This document shows positions 7,655 to 13,681 of a stretch of DNA of 16,224 bases, one piece after another. Each line of letters starts with the position of its first letter. Positions within the stretch are counted from its first letter, which is position 1. This stretch comes from Candidatus Omnitrophota bacterium (GTDB taxonomy: Bacteria > Omnitrophota > Koll11 > Pluralincolimonadales > Pluralincolimonadaceae), in contig JAKLIT010000017.1 in assembly GCA_022709465.1 (NCBI GenBank), positions 1 through 16,224 on the forward strand, written 5' to 3'. Made by a program: the position numbers and the translations under genes. Below the pieces are notes generated by a model. It was not told the origin of the DNA, did not search any database, and saw only the letters and a program-made list of their open reading frames with translations.

Positions 7655-8173
7655 TTATCGCCCTTTGACCTTGAACCCGTTGGTTTTATGCACTTCATTG
7701 CCGACAAATAAGTTAACGGTATAGGTACCCGGAGGCAGCTGCCCTATGGGTATTATCGCGGCGGGCTGCGTCGGAGTGGAGTACTCGGGATTATCCGAGT
7801 AATCGGCATATATATCCAGGCGGTTCTCTTTCAGGGATACCTTCTTTACGGATACTTTGCTCAATCCGGGAAAGAACCCCCTGAATACGGTTACGCATAA
7901 CGTGTCTTTCATGCTGAAGGACTTCTGCTCCCTCTTCCCTTCCGTCAGCATCTGCTTAAGCCAGAACAGAGCGTAAACGGCGTCGCCTTTAGTCACGTAT
8001 ACGGCTTCTACGGGGTCCTTCAGGGTCTTTACGTCGCCGCCCAGGGCATAGCAGGAATAAGTGACATTCTCAAGCGACAGCGCCTTCCCGTTCCCCGTCT
8101 CTTCCGCAAACACCGCAGGTGAGGCCAGTAATGCTGCCGCGAGAGCTGTTACAGCCAGGATTATTTTGAGCAT
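7655..8173 (-). CDS. Small secreted protein of unknown function
   Basis: This 172-residue protein has a clear signal peptide: MLKIILAVTALAAALLA and then SPAVFA before EETGNG, so cleavage is expected after about residue 23. The mature part is beta-rich, with KVSVKKVSLKENRLDIYADY, and its C-terminal third has PPGTYTVNLFVGNEVHKTNGFKV, which resembles one strand-turn-strand of an immunoglobulin-like fold. I do not recognise the family. It has two cysteines in the mature region (YSCYALG and DTLCVTV) that could form a disulfide. Its start lies inside the 3' end of the flavin reductase-like gene (13-nt overlap), so it is translated from the same message. Confidence 0.75.
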   Translation of the reverse strand: MLKIILAVTALAAALLASPAVFAEETGNGKALSLENVTYSCYALGGDVKTLKDPVEAVYVTKGDAVYALFWLKQMLTEGKREQKSFSMKDTLCVTVFRGFFPGLSKVSVKKVSLKENRLDIYADYSDNPEYSTPTQPAAIIPIGQLPPGTYTVNLFVGNEVHKTNGFKVKGR

Positions 8174-8715
8174 CCGTAATGGCCCACCTTCTGTCCAATG
8201 CTCCAGTATTCGCCCCAGTTATAAGAGAACGGCCCGGCTTTCGCGAGGTCTATTTTCCCCGACGGGCCGAGTACCGACTCTTCTACATGCACGGCGACGA
8301 TCTCCGCGATGAACATCTCATGTGTCCCGAGCATCCTTGAATCCCTGACCTTGCATTCAAGCGCTACCGGGCATTCCCTGATGAGCGGGGCTTTGACTTC
8401 CTTCGCGGGCTCCGTATGCAGGCCGGTCAGCTTAAACTTGTCCTCGCTGCGCCCTGAGACCGTTCCGCATATATCGGTCTCCCTCATTATTGCCGTCGTC
8501 GGGATATTGACCGTGAACTCCTTCTGCTCCTTGATAAGACCGTACGAATACCTGCCGGGCCTTATGGAGACGGAAAGCATAGGGGGCTCAGAGCATACAA
8601 TGCCCGCCCAAGCCAGTGTTATCACGTTCGGCCTTCCCGCCTTGTCTACGCATGTGACCAGGACCACCGGAAGCGGGAATAAAGCCGCTTCGGGTTTGCC
8701 GGATTTTTTTGCCAT
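8161..8715 (-). CDS. Flavin reductase-like / flavoredoxin family protein
   Basis: This 184-residue protein matches the flavin reductase-like domain family (split-barrel FMN binding). Visible features are PLPVVLVTCVDKAGRPNVITLAWAG, the segment SEPPMLSVSIRPGRYSYGLIKEQKEFTVNIP, and a later GTHEMFIAEIVAVHVEE. Members bind FMN and include NAD(P)H:flavin reductases and flavoredoxins; the substrate cannot be told from sequence. TAGGAGAAG lies directly upstream of the ATG at 8713-8715, giving a strong start. It follows the sugar isomerase-like gene by 11 nt and overlaps the next gene by 13 nt, so a three-gene operon is likely. Confidence 0.9.
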   Translation of the reverse strand: MAKKSGKPEAALFPLPVVLVTCVDKAGRPNVITLAWAGIVCSEPPMLSVSIRPGRYSYGLIKEQKEFTVNIPTTAIMRETDICGTVSGRSEDKFKLTGLHTEPAKEVKAPLIRECPVALECKVRDSRMLGTHEMFIAEIVAVHVEESVLGPSGKIDLAKAGPFSYNWGEYWSIGQKVGHYGCSK

Positions 8716-8726
8716 TTGCTCTTCTC

Positions 8727-9509
8727 CTAAATATCCATCGAGACGAGGTACGCGAGGTTCCTCTCGATGTCTTCTTTTGAATGGGGCTCGGTAGTTATTA
8801 TCGGCTCCCTGCCCTTCTTCAGGACCTCCCGCACGAGCCCTCTGAAATCAAGGTCGCCTTCGCCGAGCGGCAGGTGTGAATCAAAATCGCCCTTATTGTC
8901 CGAGAGATGTATCTCGCCTATCGAATTGTCGGGATACCATTTCAGCGCGTCAAAAGGCGACATTTTTCCGAAAGCGTAATAATGCCCGGCGTCAAAGCAC
9001 GCTTCAAGGTTCTTCGCCTTGAGATCCTGTAATATTCCCGTGACTATCTCCGGGTCCGGGTCTATCGAATTCTCTATCGCTATCGTTATTCCCCTGGGCG
9101 CCGCCGCTTTTGCAGCGTCCTCCCAGACCGGCAGGCATAGGCCCAGGAACAGGTGGGATGCATCCTTATAAAATATCGGGTCAAACCCCGAATGCAGCAC
9201 CACGTGGCGCGTATCGAGCTTTTCACAGAACTCGAACACGCGCTTGAAGCGTTCGAGCGTAAGCTCCCTTATCCCGCGGTCCCTGCTTCCCGGATTAAGG
9301 TCGAGGAACGGGCCGTGCACGATCTTCTTCAGGCCGTTCTCCTTGAAGACACGGTTGATGCTGTCGATCTCCTGCGCGCTGTACGAATCGAGCGCGGCGC
9401 CGTCCGCGTATATCTCGCAATTGATCCCTTTGTCGGCGATCCAGCCGAGGCTGCCCAGCAGCATCCTGTATGGCGCGTGAAAATATATCTTTTCCTTTGC
9501 GATCTTCAT
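8727..9509 (-). CDS. Sugar phosphate isomerase/epimerase-like TIM barrel protein
   Basis: About 260 residues form a TIM barrel of the xylose isomerase-like / AP endonuclease family 2 group. Metal-site residues can be placed: Glu in ITIAIENS, Asp and His in EACFDAGHYYAFG, His in IGEIHLSDNKGDFDSH, and Glu in IITTEPHS. The sugar substrate is unknown. The frame is open back to an ATG at 9531-9533, but the first strand begins at KIAKEKIYFHAPY and GGGGAT lies just upstream of tandem ATGs at 9510-9512 and 9507-9509, so I prefer the latter. It is the first gene of a group with the flavin reductase-like and secreted-protein genes. The structured RNA and terminator at 9551-9744 end about 40 nt upstream. 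Confidence 0.88.
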   Translation of the reverse strand: MKIAKEKIYFHAPYRMLLGSLGWIADKGINCEIYADGAALDSYSAQEIDSINRVFKENGLKKIVHGPFLDLNPGSRDRGIRELTLERFKRVFEFCEKLDTRHVVLHSGFDPIFYKDASHLFLGLCLPVWEDAAKAAAPRGITIAIENSIDPDPEIVTGILQDLKAKNLEACFDAGHYYAFGKMSPFDALKWYPDNSIGEIHLSDNKGDFDSHLPLGEGDLDFRGLVREVLKKGREPIITTEPHSKEDIERNLAYLVSMDI

Positions 9510-9550
9510 CATATCCCCATTATTATAGACCATCCGGGTCCGTCTGCCTA

Positions 9551-9586
9551 TAAAAAAGGCCCGGGGTTCGTGTTACTCCCTGGACC
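9551..9586 (-). terminator. Intrinsic terminator of the structured RNA
   Basis: GGTCCAGGG (9578-9586) pairs with CCCCGGGCC (9558-9566), with one G-U pair and one A/C mismatch, closing an 11-nt loop. Six U residues follow at 9552-9557. A competing 5-bp hairpin, GTTAC (9587-9591) with GTAAC (9572-9576), occupies part of the same sequence and cannot coexist with it. Confidence 0.8.
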
Positions 9587-9744
9587 GTAACTTTCTCCCA
9601 CCCTATCGTGGGCTTGCTTGGCAGCTTGACCCTCTGTACCAAGTGGGCGCCTATCTGGCGCCGCAAGCGGCTCCAGAACTCCGGCTCCCTATACAGCTTT
9701 GATGATCACCGCGCCAAGCCGTCGCACTTATAGGGCAGATATCT
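9551..9744 (-). ncRNA. Structured RNA, 6S RNA-like candidate or cis-regulatory leader
   Basis: A roughly 194-nt minus-strand transcript is delimited by a promoter and an intrinsic terminator and contains no plausible reading frame. It can fold as one long rod. P1 is CTGCCCTAT (9730-9738) with the segment 9598-9606. P2 is GCTTGGC (9713-9719) with GCCAAGC (9616-9622). A large bubble follows (16 nt, 9697-9712, against 11 nt, 9623-9633). P3 is CTGTA (9692-9696) with TACAG. P4 is GGGAGCC (9683-9689) with GGCGCCC (9645-9651). P5 is CTGGAGCCG (9668-9676) with CGGCGCCAG, capped by CUUG. A rod of this length with a central bubble is the 6S (SsrS) RNA plan, which mimics an open promoter and binds RNA polymerase. 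I cannot confirm conserved 6S bases. A leader controlling the gene at 9509 is the main alternative. Confidence 0.55.
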
Positions 9745-9750
9745 TTTTCT

Positions 9751-9778
9751 AAGATAAGTATATCACGGCCCGGGTCAA
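9751..9778 (-). promoter_or_regulatory. Promoter of the structured RNA
   Basis: TTGACC (9773-9778) and TATCTT (9751-9756) are 16 bases apart on the minus strand. The predicted start near 9744 is about 6 nt before stem P1 of the structured RNA. It lies in the short gap after the stop of the fumarylacetoacetate hydrolase-family gene. Confidence 0.65.
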
Positions 9779-9793
9779 ATTCAAGCCCTGCGG

Positions 9794-10426
9794 TTATTTT
9801 TCTTTTACGACGGCATTATTCAGCGAGCCTATGCCATCTATCCTTATCTCTATTCGGTCGCCCGGAAGCATCGACCCGACACCGAACGGCGTCCCGGTGG
9901 ATATTATGTCCCCCGGCAGGAGCGTCATGATGCCCGAGACGAACGATACGAGCCTCGGTACGGAAAATAGAAGGTTCGCCGTGGTCGAGGATTGTTTCCG
10001 TTCCCCGTTAAGGTACGATTCCACCTTAATGCCCGACGGGTTTACATCGGTCTCGATATGCGGGCCTATAGGGCAGAATGTATCGAACGATTTTGACCTC
10101 GTCCATTGGCTCTCCTTTGCCTGTATATCGCGCGCGGTCACGTCATTCAGGCACGTATACCCCAGGATATATCCGCGCGCCCCGCCCTCGTCGATATGCC
10201 TGCCTTCCTTTTTTATCACGACCGCGAGCTCGGCTTCGAAATCGAGCCTCGTGATGCCGTGCGGATACACGATATCCTGCCCGTCATATATTACGGAGGA
10301 CGGCGGTTTGATGAATATCAACGGCTCCTCAGGGACCTTCAGGTTAAGTTCCCTGGCGTGGTCAGCATAATTCGTGCCCACGCATATTATCTTCGACGGC
10401 TTAATGCTCTTTATATCTATCTTCAT
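9794..10426 (-). CDS. Fumarylacetoacetate hydrolase (FAH) family protein
   Basis: The 210-residue length fits the short, single-domain FAH family members (acylpyruvases, oxaloacetate decarboxylases and 2-hydroxyhepta-2,4-diene-1,7-dioate isomerases). Metal-ligand positions are recognisable: Glu64 and Glu66 in LDFEAELAVV and Asp95 in CLNDVTARDIQ, with Lys112 and His23 (NYADHARE) also placed as in the family. The C-terminal PGDIISTGTPFGVGSMLPGD is a strong signature. The exact substrate is not predictable; house-cleaning hydrolysis of beta-diketo acids is plausible. Its ATG directly follows the plsC stop (TAGATG), with GGGGAG inside plsC as ribosome binding site, so the two genes are translationally coupled. 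Confidence 0.92.
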   Translation of the reverse strand: MKIDIKSIKPSKIICVGTNYADHARELNLKVPEEPLIFIKPPSSVIYDGQDIVYPHGITRLDFEAELAVVIKKEGRHIDEGGARGYILGYTCLNDVTARDIQAKESQWTRSKSFDTFCPIGPHIETDVNPSGIKVESYLNGERKQSSTTANLLFSVPRLVSFVSGIMTLLPGDIISTGTPFGVGSMLPGDRIEIRIDGIGSLNNAVVKEK

Positions 10427-10975
10427 CTATCTCCCCATCTCTTTATCTATCGCGTCCATGATAACCTCCGGTGAGGTGCCGGCTATCGGTTTCCCTATCG
10501 ATACTTTTACCGGGGACGATTTCGGGAATACGGCTCCGCGCGGGTATGCCTCAAAAGCTCCGGTGATGCCGCACGGTATCACCGGGACGCCCGCCGTGAG
10601 CGCCATAACGGAGGCCCCTCTCCTCCCTGCTCCGAGCTTGCCGTCCGGGCTTCTCGTCCCTTCCGGGAAGATCCCGACCAGGCCGCCCTGTTCCAGCAGT
10701 TTTACCGCTTTTTCTACCGAGCCGCCTTCCCTTATCATTCCCGTAGAAGCGAAAAGCCCCTTAAGCCACCATACGTCATAAACGTCCTTCCTGACTATCC
10801 AGCTTATCCTTCTCGGAACGGCGACAGCGATGGCAACCGGGTCTATATAGCTGGAATGGTTCGCGGCGATTATAGCGCCGCCTTCTTTCGGGATATTACA
10901 GCGGCCTGACACCTTTAGGCGGAAGAGGGCTTTGCAGAGGAACCATGCGATCGCGCGCAGGATCCGGTATAACAC
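10427..10975 (-). CDS. plsC: PlsC-like 1-acylglycerol-3-phosphate acyltransferase
   Basis: This 182-residue membrane-associated acyltransferase would convert lysophosphatidate to phosphatidate in phospholipid synthesis. Motif I, NHSSYIDP, supplies the catalytic HX4D pair (His40, Asp45). Motif III, FPEGTRSPDG, is at residues 103-112, and motif IV is VPVIPCGI. An N-terminal hydrophobic/amphipathic segment (AIAWFLCKALFRL) suits peripheral membrane attachment. It is slightly short compared with PlsC of about 240 residues, so a related lyso-lipid acyltransferase is possible. The start is GTG at 10973-10975, 4 nt after the upstream PilZ gene, with no strong Shine-Dalgarno. It lies in an operon with two PilZ genes upstream and the FAH-family gene downstream. 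Confidence 0.9.
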   Translation of the reverse strand: MLYRILRAIAWFLCKALFRLKVSGRCNIPKEGGAIIAANHSSYIDPVAIAVAVPRRISWIVRKDVYDVWWLKGLFASTGMIREGGSVEKAVKLLEQGGLVGIFPEGTRSPDGKLGAGRRGASVMALTAGVPVIPCGITGAFEAYPRGAVFPKSSPVKVSIGKPIAGTSPEVIMDAIDKEMGR

Positions 10976-10979
10976 AAAC

Positions 10980-11363
10980 TTAATTGATTATTACCATCCT
11001 CTTTGCAAGGATGGAATTTATGTAGGAGGATATCTTGTTCTGGTCCTGTTTCTTTATCTTATTGAAGAATATCGCTATATTGCGGCAATTCGCGCCGGGC
11101 CCTACATCCTTTACGGGTTCCGAACGGACGACTACTCCGTCAATATGGACGGGATGGGCTTTGGATTTTTCTTCGGACGGGAGGAGCAGGACTATCTTGA
11201 CCTTCGACAATAGCGGGAAATAACCGTCTACCTGGCAGAACACCCCCGAACAGCTGATGTTCTTTGTTACGCTTATAGCATCAAAACCCTCATCCTTTAT
11301 CTTGAGGGGTATCTTCTCTTCTACGCGCGGCTGTCTTCTTCTTTCGGTCTTTGGCCTTTGCAT
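10980..11363 (-). CDS. PilZ domain protein (first of three)
   Basis: This 127-residue protein is essentially one PilZ domain. Its ligand-binding loop contains RRQPR (RxxxR pattern) at about residues 9-14, and NISCSG supplies the (D/N)xSxxG motif around residue 36. Both elements bind c-di-GMP in characterised PilZ proteins, so binding is likely, though untested. The rest is a beta-barrel (KVKIVLLLPSEE, HIDGVVVRSEPV) ending in a C-terminal helix. It is 10 nt downstream of the second PilZ gene and 4 nt upstream of plsC, in one operon. Confidence 0.9.
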   Translation of the reverse strand: MQRPKTERRRQPRVEEKIPLKIKDEGFDAISVTKNISCSGVFCQVDGYFPLLSKVKIVLLLPSEEKSKAHPVHIDGVVVRSEPVKDVGPGANCRNIAIFFNKIKKQDQNKISSYINSILAKRMVIIN

Positions 11364-11373
11364 ATTCCACTTT

Positions 11374-11751
11374 TTACTTATTACGGGGCGCTGCGCTCTG
11401 ACCTATCTGTTGCTCGACCCATTCTTTGTATACGTGGTCGAGTATCCTGTTCCTGTCGAACGGGGACATCTGCGTGAATTTTATGCCCGCGCCCGACTCT
11501 GTCTTCGCCTCCGACTTCTCGACCCAGACCAGATCGCCCTTCGCGTATACGGGCGCCGCGTCTTCCGGTATCCGCAGCTTGATCTCCAGTTCCGTTCCGG
11601 GGACCAACTTACTGTTCACTGAAATCTGCATGCCTTCGCGGCTCAGGTTCCTCGTCACCGAGATGCCTTCAACCGGCGCTCCATTCCCGGGAACCATATA
11701 CTCCACTTCAATGGAGACATCGAAACGCATAAATTTCCTCTTCTCGCTCAT
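11374..11751 (-). CDS. PilZ domain protein (second of three)
   Basis: This 125-residue single-domain PilZ protein starts MSEKRKFMRFD, giving the RxxxR motif (RKFMR) almost at the N-terminus. RNLSREG gives the NxSxxG motif around residue 35. The barrel continues with GTELEIKLRIPE and AKGDLVWVEK, and GAGIKFTQMSPFDRNRILDHV is the usual last strand plus helix. The start is preceded by GGGGGTGAT. A sigma70-type promoter lies about 65 nt upstream, so this is probably the first gene of pilZ-pilZ-plsC-FAH. No partner domain is fused, so it must act by protein contact when c-di-GMP is bound. Confidence 0.92.
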   Translation of the reverse strand: MSEKRKFMRFDVSIEVEYMVPGNGAPVEGISVTRNLSREGMQISVNSKLVPGTELEIKLRIPEDAAPVYAKGDLVWVEKSEAKTESGAGIKFTQMSPFDRNRILDHVYKEWVEQQIGQSAAPRNK

Positions 11752-11814
11752 CCCCCATCACCCCCTTTTTGTGCTCCTGTACTTATAGCTCTTCCCCTCC
11801 TTGTTTTCACCATT

Positions 11815-11843
11815 ATTATCCGCCGCCTAAAATGAAAAGTCAA
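11815..11843 (-). promoter_or_regulatory. Promoter of the pilZ-pilZ-plsC-FAH operon
   Basis: TTGACT (11838-11843) and GATAAT (11815-11820) are spaced by 17 bases on the minus strand. The -35 lies about 12 nt beyond the stop of the third PilZ gene, with no terminator between, so read-through from that gene is also possible. Confidence 0.6.
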
Positions 11844-11854
11844 TTATTTTATTT

Positions 11855-12217
11855 TTAATACTCCAAAAGCTCCTCGATTATGCGTTTAAGGCGCGCTTTG
11901 TCCTCGTCCGTGATGTTCGTAAACTCTATGCCGGTATCGAATTGGCTTGATTTTTTCTTAAGGTATTCACTGCGCCTGACAGACCACGCTATCTTGCCTT
12001 CGCAGTTTACAGGTATCGGGTCATCGGGAAGGAACAATTCCACTTCAACAGGGGTATGCTTGAGGAGCGCTCTCTCCAGGATCAGGCACGTGCCGCCTGC
12101 GGAGATATTTTCGGTTTGGGTCCGGAAGACGAGGCTAGTCTCCTTCTTCTTAACGATAACGACGCACTCAAAAGAGACCCTCACCGACCTTCTGGTATCG
12201 ATTCCGCTCCAGCCCAT
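11855..12217 (-). CDS. PilZ domain protein (third of three)
   Basis: This 120-residue single-domain PilZ protein has RRSVR (RxxxR) at about residues 9-13 and ENISAGG (NxSxxG) near residue 37, so the c-di-GMP site is complete. The barrel segments are PVEVELFLPDDP and NCEGKIAWSVRR, and FDTGIEFTNITDEDKARLKRII is the C-terminal strand and helix. AAAGGCGG upstream of the ATG supports the start. It is divergently transcribed from the ExeA/GspB pair and has its own promoter. The three PilZ proteins share the fold but diverge in sequence, so this is not a recent tandem duplication. Confidence 0.92.
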   Translation of the reverse strand: MGWSGIDTRRSVRVSFECVVIVKKKETSLVFRTQTENISAGGTCLILERALLKHTPVEVELFLPDDPIPVNCEGKIAWSVRRSEYLKKKSSQFDTGIEFTNITDEDKARLKRIIEELLEY

Positions 12218-12237
12218 TTTAGTCCGCCTTTACCATT

Positions 12238-12265
12238 ATTATACCTTTTAATGTAAACTTTACAA
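12238..12265 (-). promoter_or_regulatory. Promoter of the third pilZ gene
   Basis: TTGTAA (12260-12265) and a perfect TATAAT (12238-12243) are 16 bases apart on the minus strand. The predicted start lies about 14 nt upstream of the ATG at 12217, a short leader with AAAGGCGG in it. It is back to back with the plus-strand promoter at 12280-12308. Confidence 0.65.
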
Positions 12266-12279
12266 TACTATTTTTTATT

Positions 12280-12308
12280 TTGACATTCCCCTCGCCCGAT
12301 GATAAAAT
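12280..12308 (+). promoter_or_regulatory. Promoter of the ExeA/GspB-like operon
   Basis: A perfect TTGACA (12280-12285) is followed after 17 bases by TAAAAT (12303-12308). The expected start near 12315 leaves about 40 nt before the TTG start codon at 12354. The divergent pilZ promoter begins only 14 bases away, so one bound protein could affect both. Confidence 0.75.
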
Positions 12309-12353
12309 GGCATCGAAAATACGAGGTTGCCCTACACCGGGAGGCACTCTCCA

Positions 12354-13169
12354 TTGTACGAGAAATATTACGGCCTAAAAGAAAGACCCTTCAACGTAAC
12401 CGCAGACCCTAATTTCCTCTTTTTTAGCAGGAAACACCGCGAGGCGTTCGACCACCTAATATACGGCATCAAGGAAAGGCGCGGTTTCCTGGAGATAACC
12501 GGCGAGATAGGCACAGGCAAGACCACCCTTTGCAGGGCACTGATAGGCCAGCTGGACCCAAACACGAAGACCGCCTTCATATTGAACTCCAACCTTCCGG
12601 AGACGCAGCTGCTTTTCGCTATAGTCACCGATTTCGGGCTCAACGCGAAACCGAAGACCAAGATAAGCCTGCTTACCGAGCTCAATAAGTTCCTTATCGA
12701 ACAGCTTAAGGCCGGTTCAAATGTAGTGCTGATAATAGATGAGGCGCAAAACCTGAGGTCGGCGCAGCTGGAACAGGTAAGGATGCTGTCTAACCTCGAG
12801 ACCGATAAGGACAAGCTTATACAGATAGTGCTGGTAGGCCAGCCGGAACTGCGGGACAAGTTGAATTCCCCGGAACTCGAGCAGTTAAGGCAAAGGATCT
12901 CGGTAAGGTACCATATCCTTCCCCTCGACAAGGCCGAGATAAACGATTATATAATGCACAGGATGCGTGTGGCGGGTTCGGACGGGTCGGTGTCTTTTAG
13001 CCCGGACGCGATAAGCGAGATATTCGAATATTCCGGAGGGGTCCCGAGGCTGATTAACCTTGTCTGCGATAGGGCCCTGCTTCTCGGATTCACTATGGAG
13101 ACAAAGGAGATAACTCTCGATATGATAAAAAGGTCTGTTGAAGAGATAGAAGGGTTCGTGAGGATATGA
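12354..13169 (+). CDS. ExeA/GspA-type AAA+ ATPase, short form
   Basis: This 271-residue ATPase starts MYEKYYGLKERPFNVTADP, the classic N-terminus of ExeA/GspA and related secretion ATPases. The Walker A motif is GEIGTGKTT (about 50-58), Walker B is VVLIIDEAQNL (124-134), and a sensor-1-like IVLVGQPEL follows at about 158. GGVPRLINLVCDRALL is the family's sensor-2 region. Aeromonas ExeA also carries a C-terminal peptidoglycan-binding domain of about 250 residues, which is absent here. I chose the TTG at 12354-12356 because GGGAGG lies 9 nt upstream and the N-terminus aligns with the family; the frame is open to another TTG at 12327. It overlaps the GspB-like gene by 4 nt (ATGA). A role in assembling a type II secretion or pilus-type machine is inferred. 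Confidence 0.9.
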   Translation: MYEKYYGLKERPFNVTADPNFLFFSRKHREAFDHLIYGIKERRGFLEITGEIGTGKTTLCRALIGQLDPNTKTAFILNSNLPETQLLFAIVTDFGLNAKPKTKISLLTELNKFLIEQLKAGSNVVLIIDEAQNLRSAQLEQVRMLSNLETDKDKLIQIVLVGQPELRDKLNSPELEQLRQRISVRYHILPLDKAEINDYIMHRMRVAGSDGSVSFSPDAISEIFEYSGGVPRLINLVCDRALLLGFTMETKEITLDMIKRSVEEIEGFVRI

Positions 13170-13681
13170 GCATAATAATGGAAGCGTTGAAGAAAGCGTC
13201 CGACAGGCCGGCACCCGAGGCCGGACGATCAGCCGCGGTTGCGGCCAGGGATGAAATGCGCATAGTCGCCTCTCCGGAGCCGCATGAACTGCGGTTCTCG
13301 AAGTCGTTCCTCATGATGTTCTCAACGATGATCGTGATAGCCGCCGTGGCATATTTTACAGGGATGCCCAAACACGGCCCGGCAACGGCAATAGACGCCC
13401 CTAAGGCGGAGGGATATTCATCGGCTTCGGCTCCGGCGACCCCCGTAAAGCAGGAACCCGAGCCTACCCCTGTAAGCAACCTGCTGACAAAACTGTCGAA
13501 CCCGCACCTGACGCTCAACGGGATCGTCTACGGCATAGGCAAACCGGCAGCCATAATCGAGAACAAGATAATCGAGGAAGGCGGTTCGATAAGGGGCATG
13601 CGGGTGGTTAAGATACACGCCGATAAAGTGGATATGCTTGACCAGGCTACCGGGCAACCCTTTGTGCTGAAGGTAGATTAG
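13166..13681 (+). CDS. GspB-like membrane protein
   Basis: This 171-residue protein starts MSIIMEALKKASDR, matching the SYILDALKKAE-type N-terminus of GspB/ExeB proteins. One transmembrane segment lies at about 47-66 (FLMMFSTMIVIAAVAYF), followed by a Pro/Ala-rich periplasmic linker (about 70-105). The C-terminal domain at 113-171 (LTLNGIVYGIGKPAAIIENK, then GQPFVLKVD) matches the GspB C-terminal domain. GspB partners GspA (ExeA) in the Aeromonas system, where the pair helps place the outer-membrane secretin through the cell wall. The 4-nt overlap with the ATPase gene supports co-translation. The stop (TAG 13679-13681) overlaps the stop of the convergent gene. Confidence 0.85.
   Translation: MSIIMEALKKASDRPAPEAGRSAAVAARDEMRIVASPEPHELRFSKSFLMMFSTMIVIAAVAYFTGMPKHGPATAIDAPKAEGYSSASAPATPVKQEPEPTPVSNLLTKLSNPHLTLNGIVYGIGKPAAIIENKIIEEGGSIRGMRVVKIHADKVDMLDQATGQPFVLKVD

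Noticed and set aside
6952..7668. Plus-strand open frame of about 238 codons
   Set aside because: It mirrors the PAS and GGDEF coding region on the other strand, and the translated product shows no domain.
9521..9526. TATAAT on the minus strand just upstream of the isomerase-like gene as a separate promoter
   Set aside because: No good -35 box lies 15-19 bases upstream (best is TAGGCA), and the element overlaps a possible coding start. Not listed, but it cannot be excluded.
9551..9744. SRP RNA, tmRNA or RNase P RNA as identity of the structured RNA
   Set aside because: I find no GGAAGCAGC-type SRP loop, no tRNA-like end with CCA, and no RNase P core such as GAGGAAAGTCC.
9759..9768. TATACT as an alternative -10 for the structured RNA
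   Set aside because: The spacing to TTGACC is only about 10 bases, too short for sigma70. TATCTT at 16 bases fits.
10980..12217. Three PilZ genes as a recent tandem repeat
   Set aside because: Apart from the RxxxR and NxSxxG motifs the three sequences differ throughout and have different lengths and spacings, so they are old paralogues.
12368..12931. Minus-strand open frame antisense to the ExeA-like ATPase
   Set aside because: The plus-strand gene has Walker motifs, promoter and ribosome binding site. The antisense product is Ser/Leu-rich noise.
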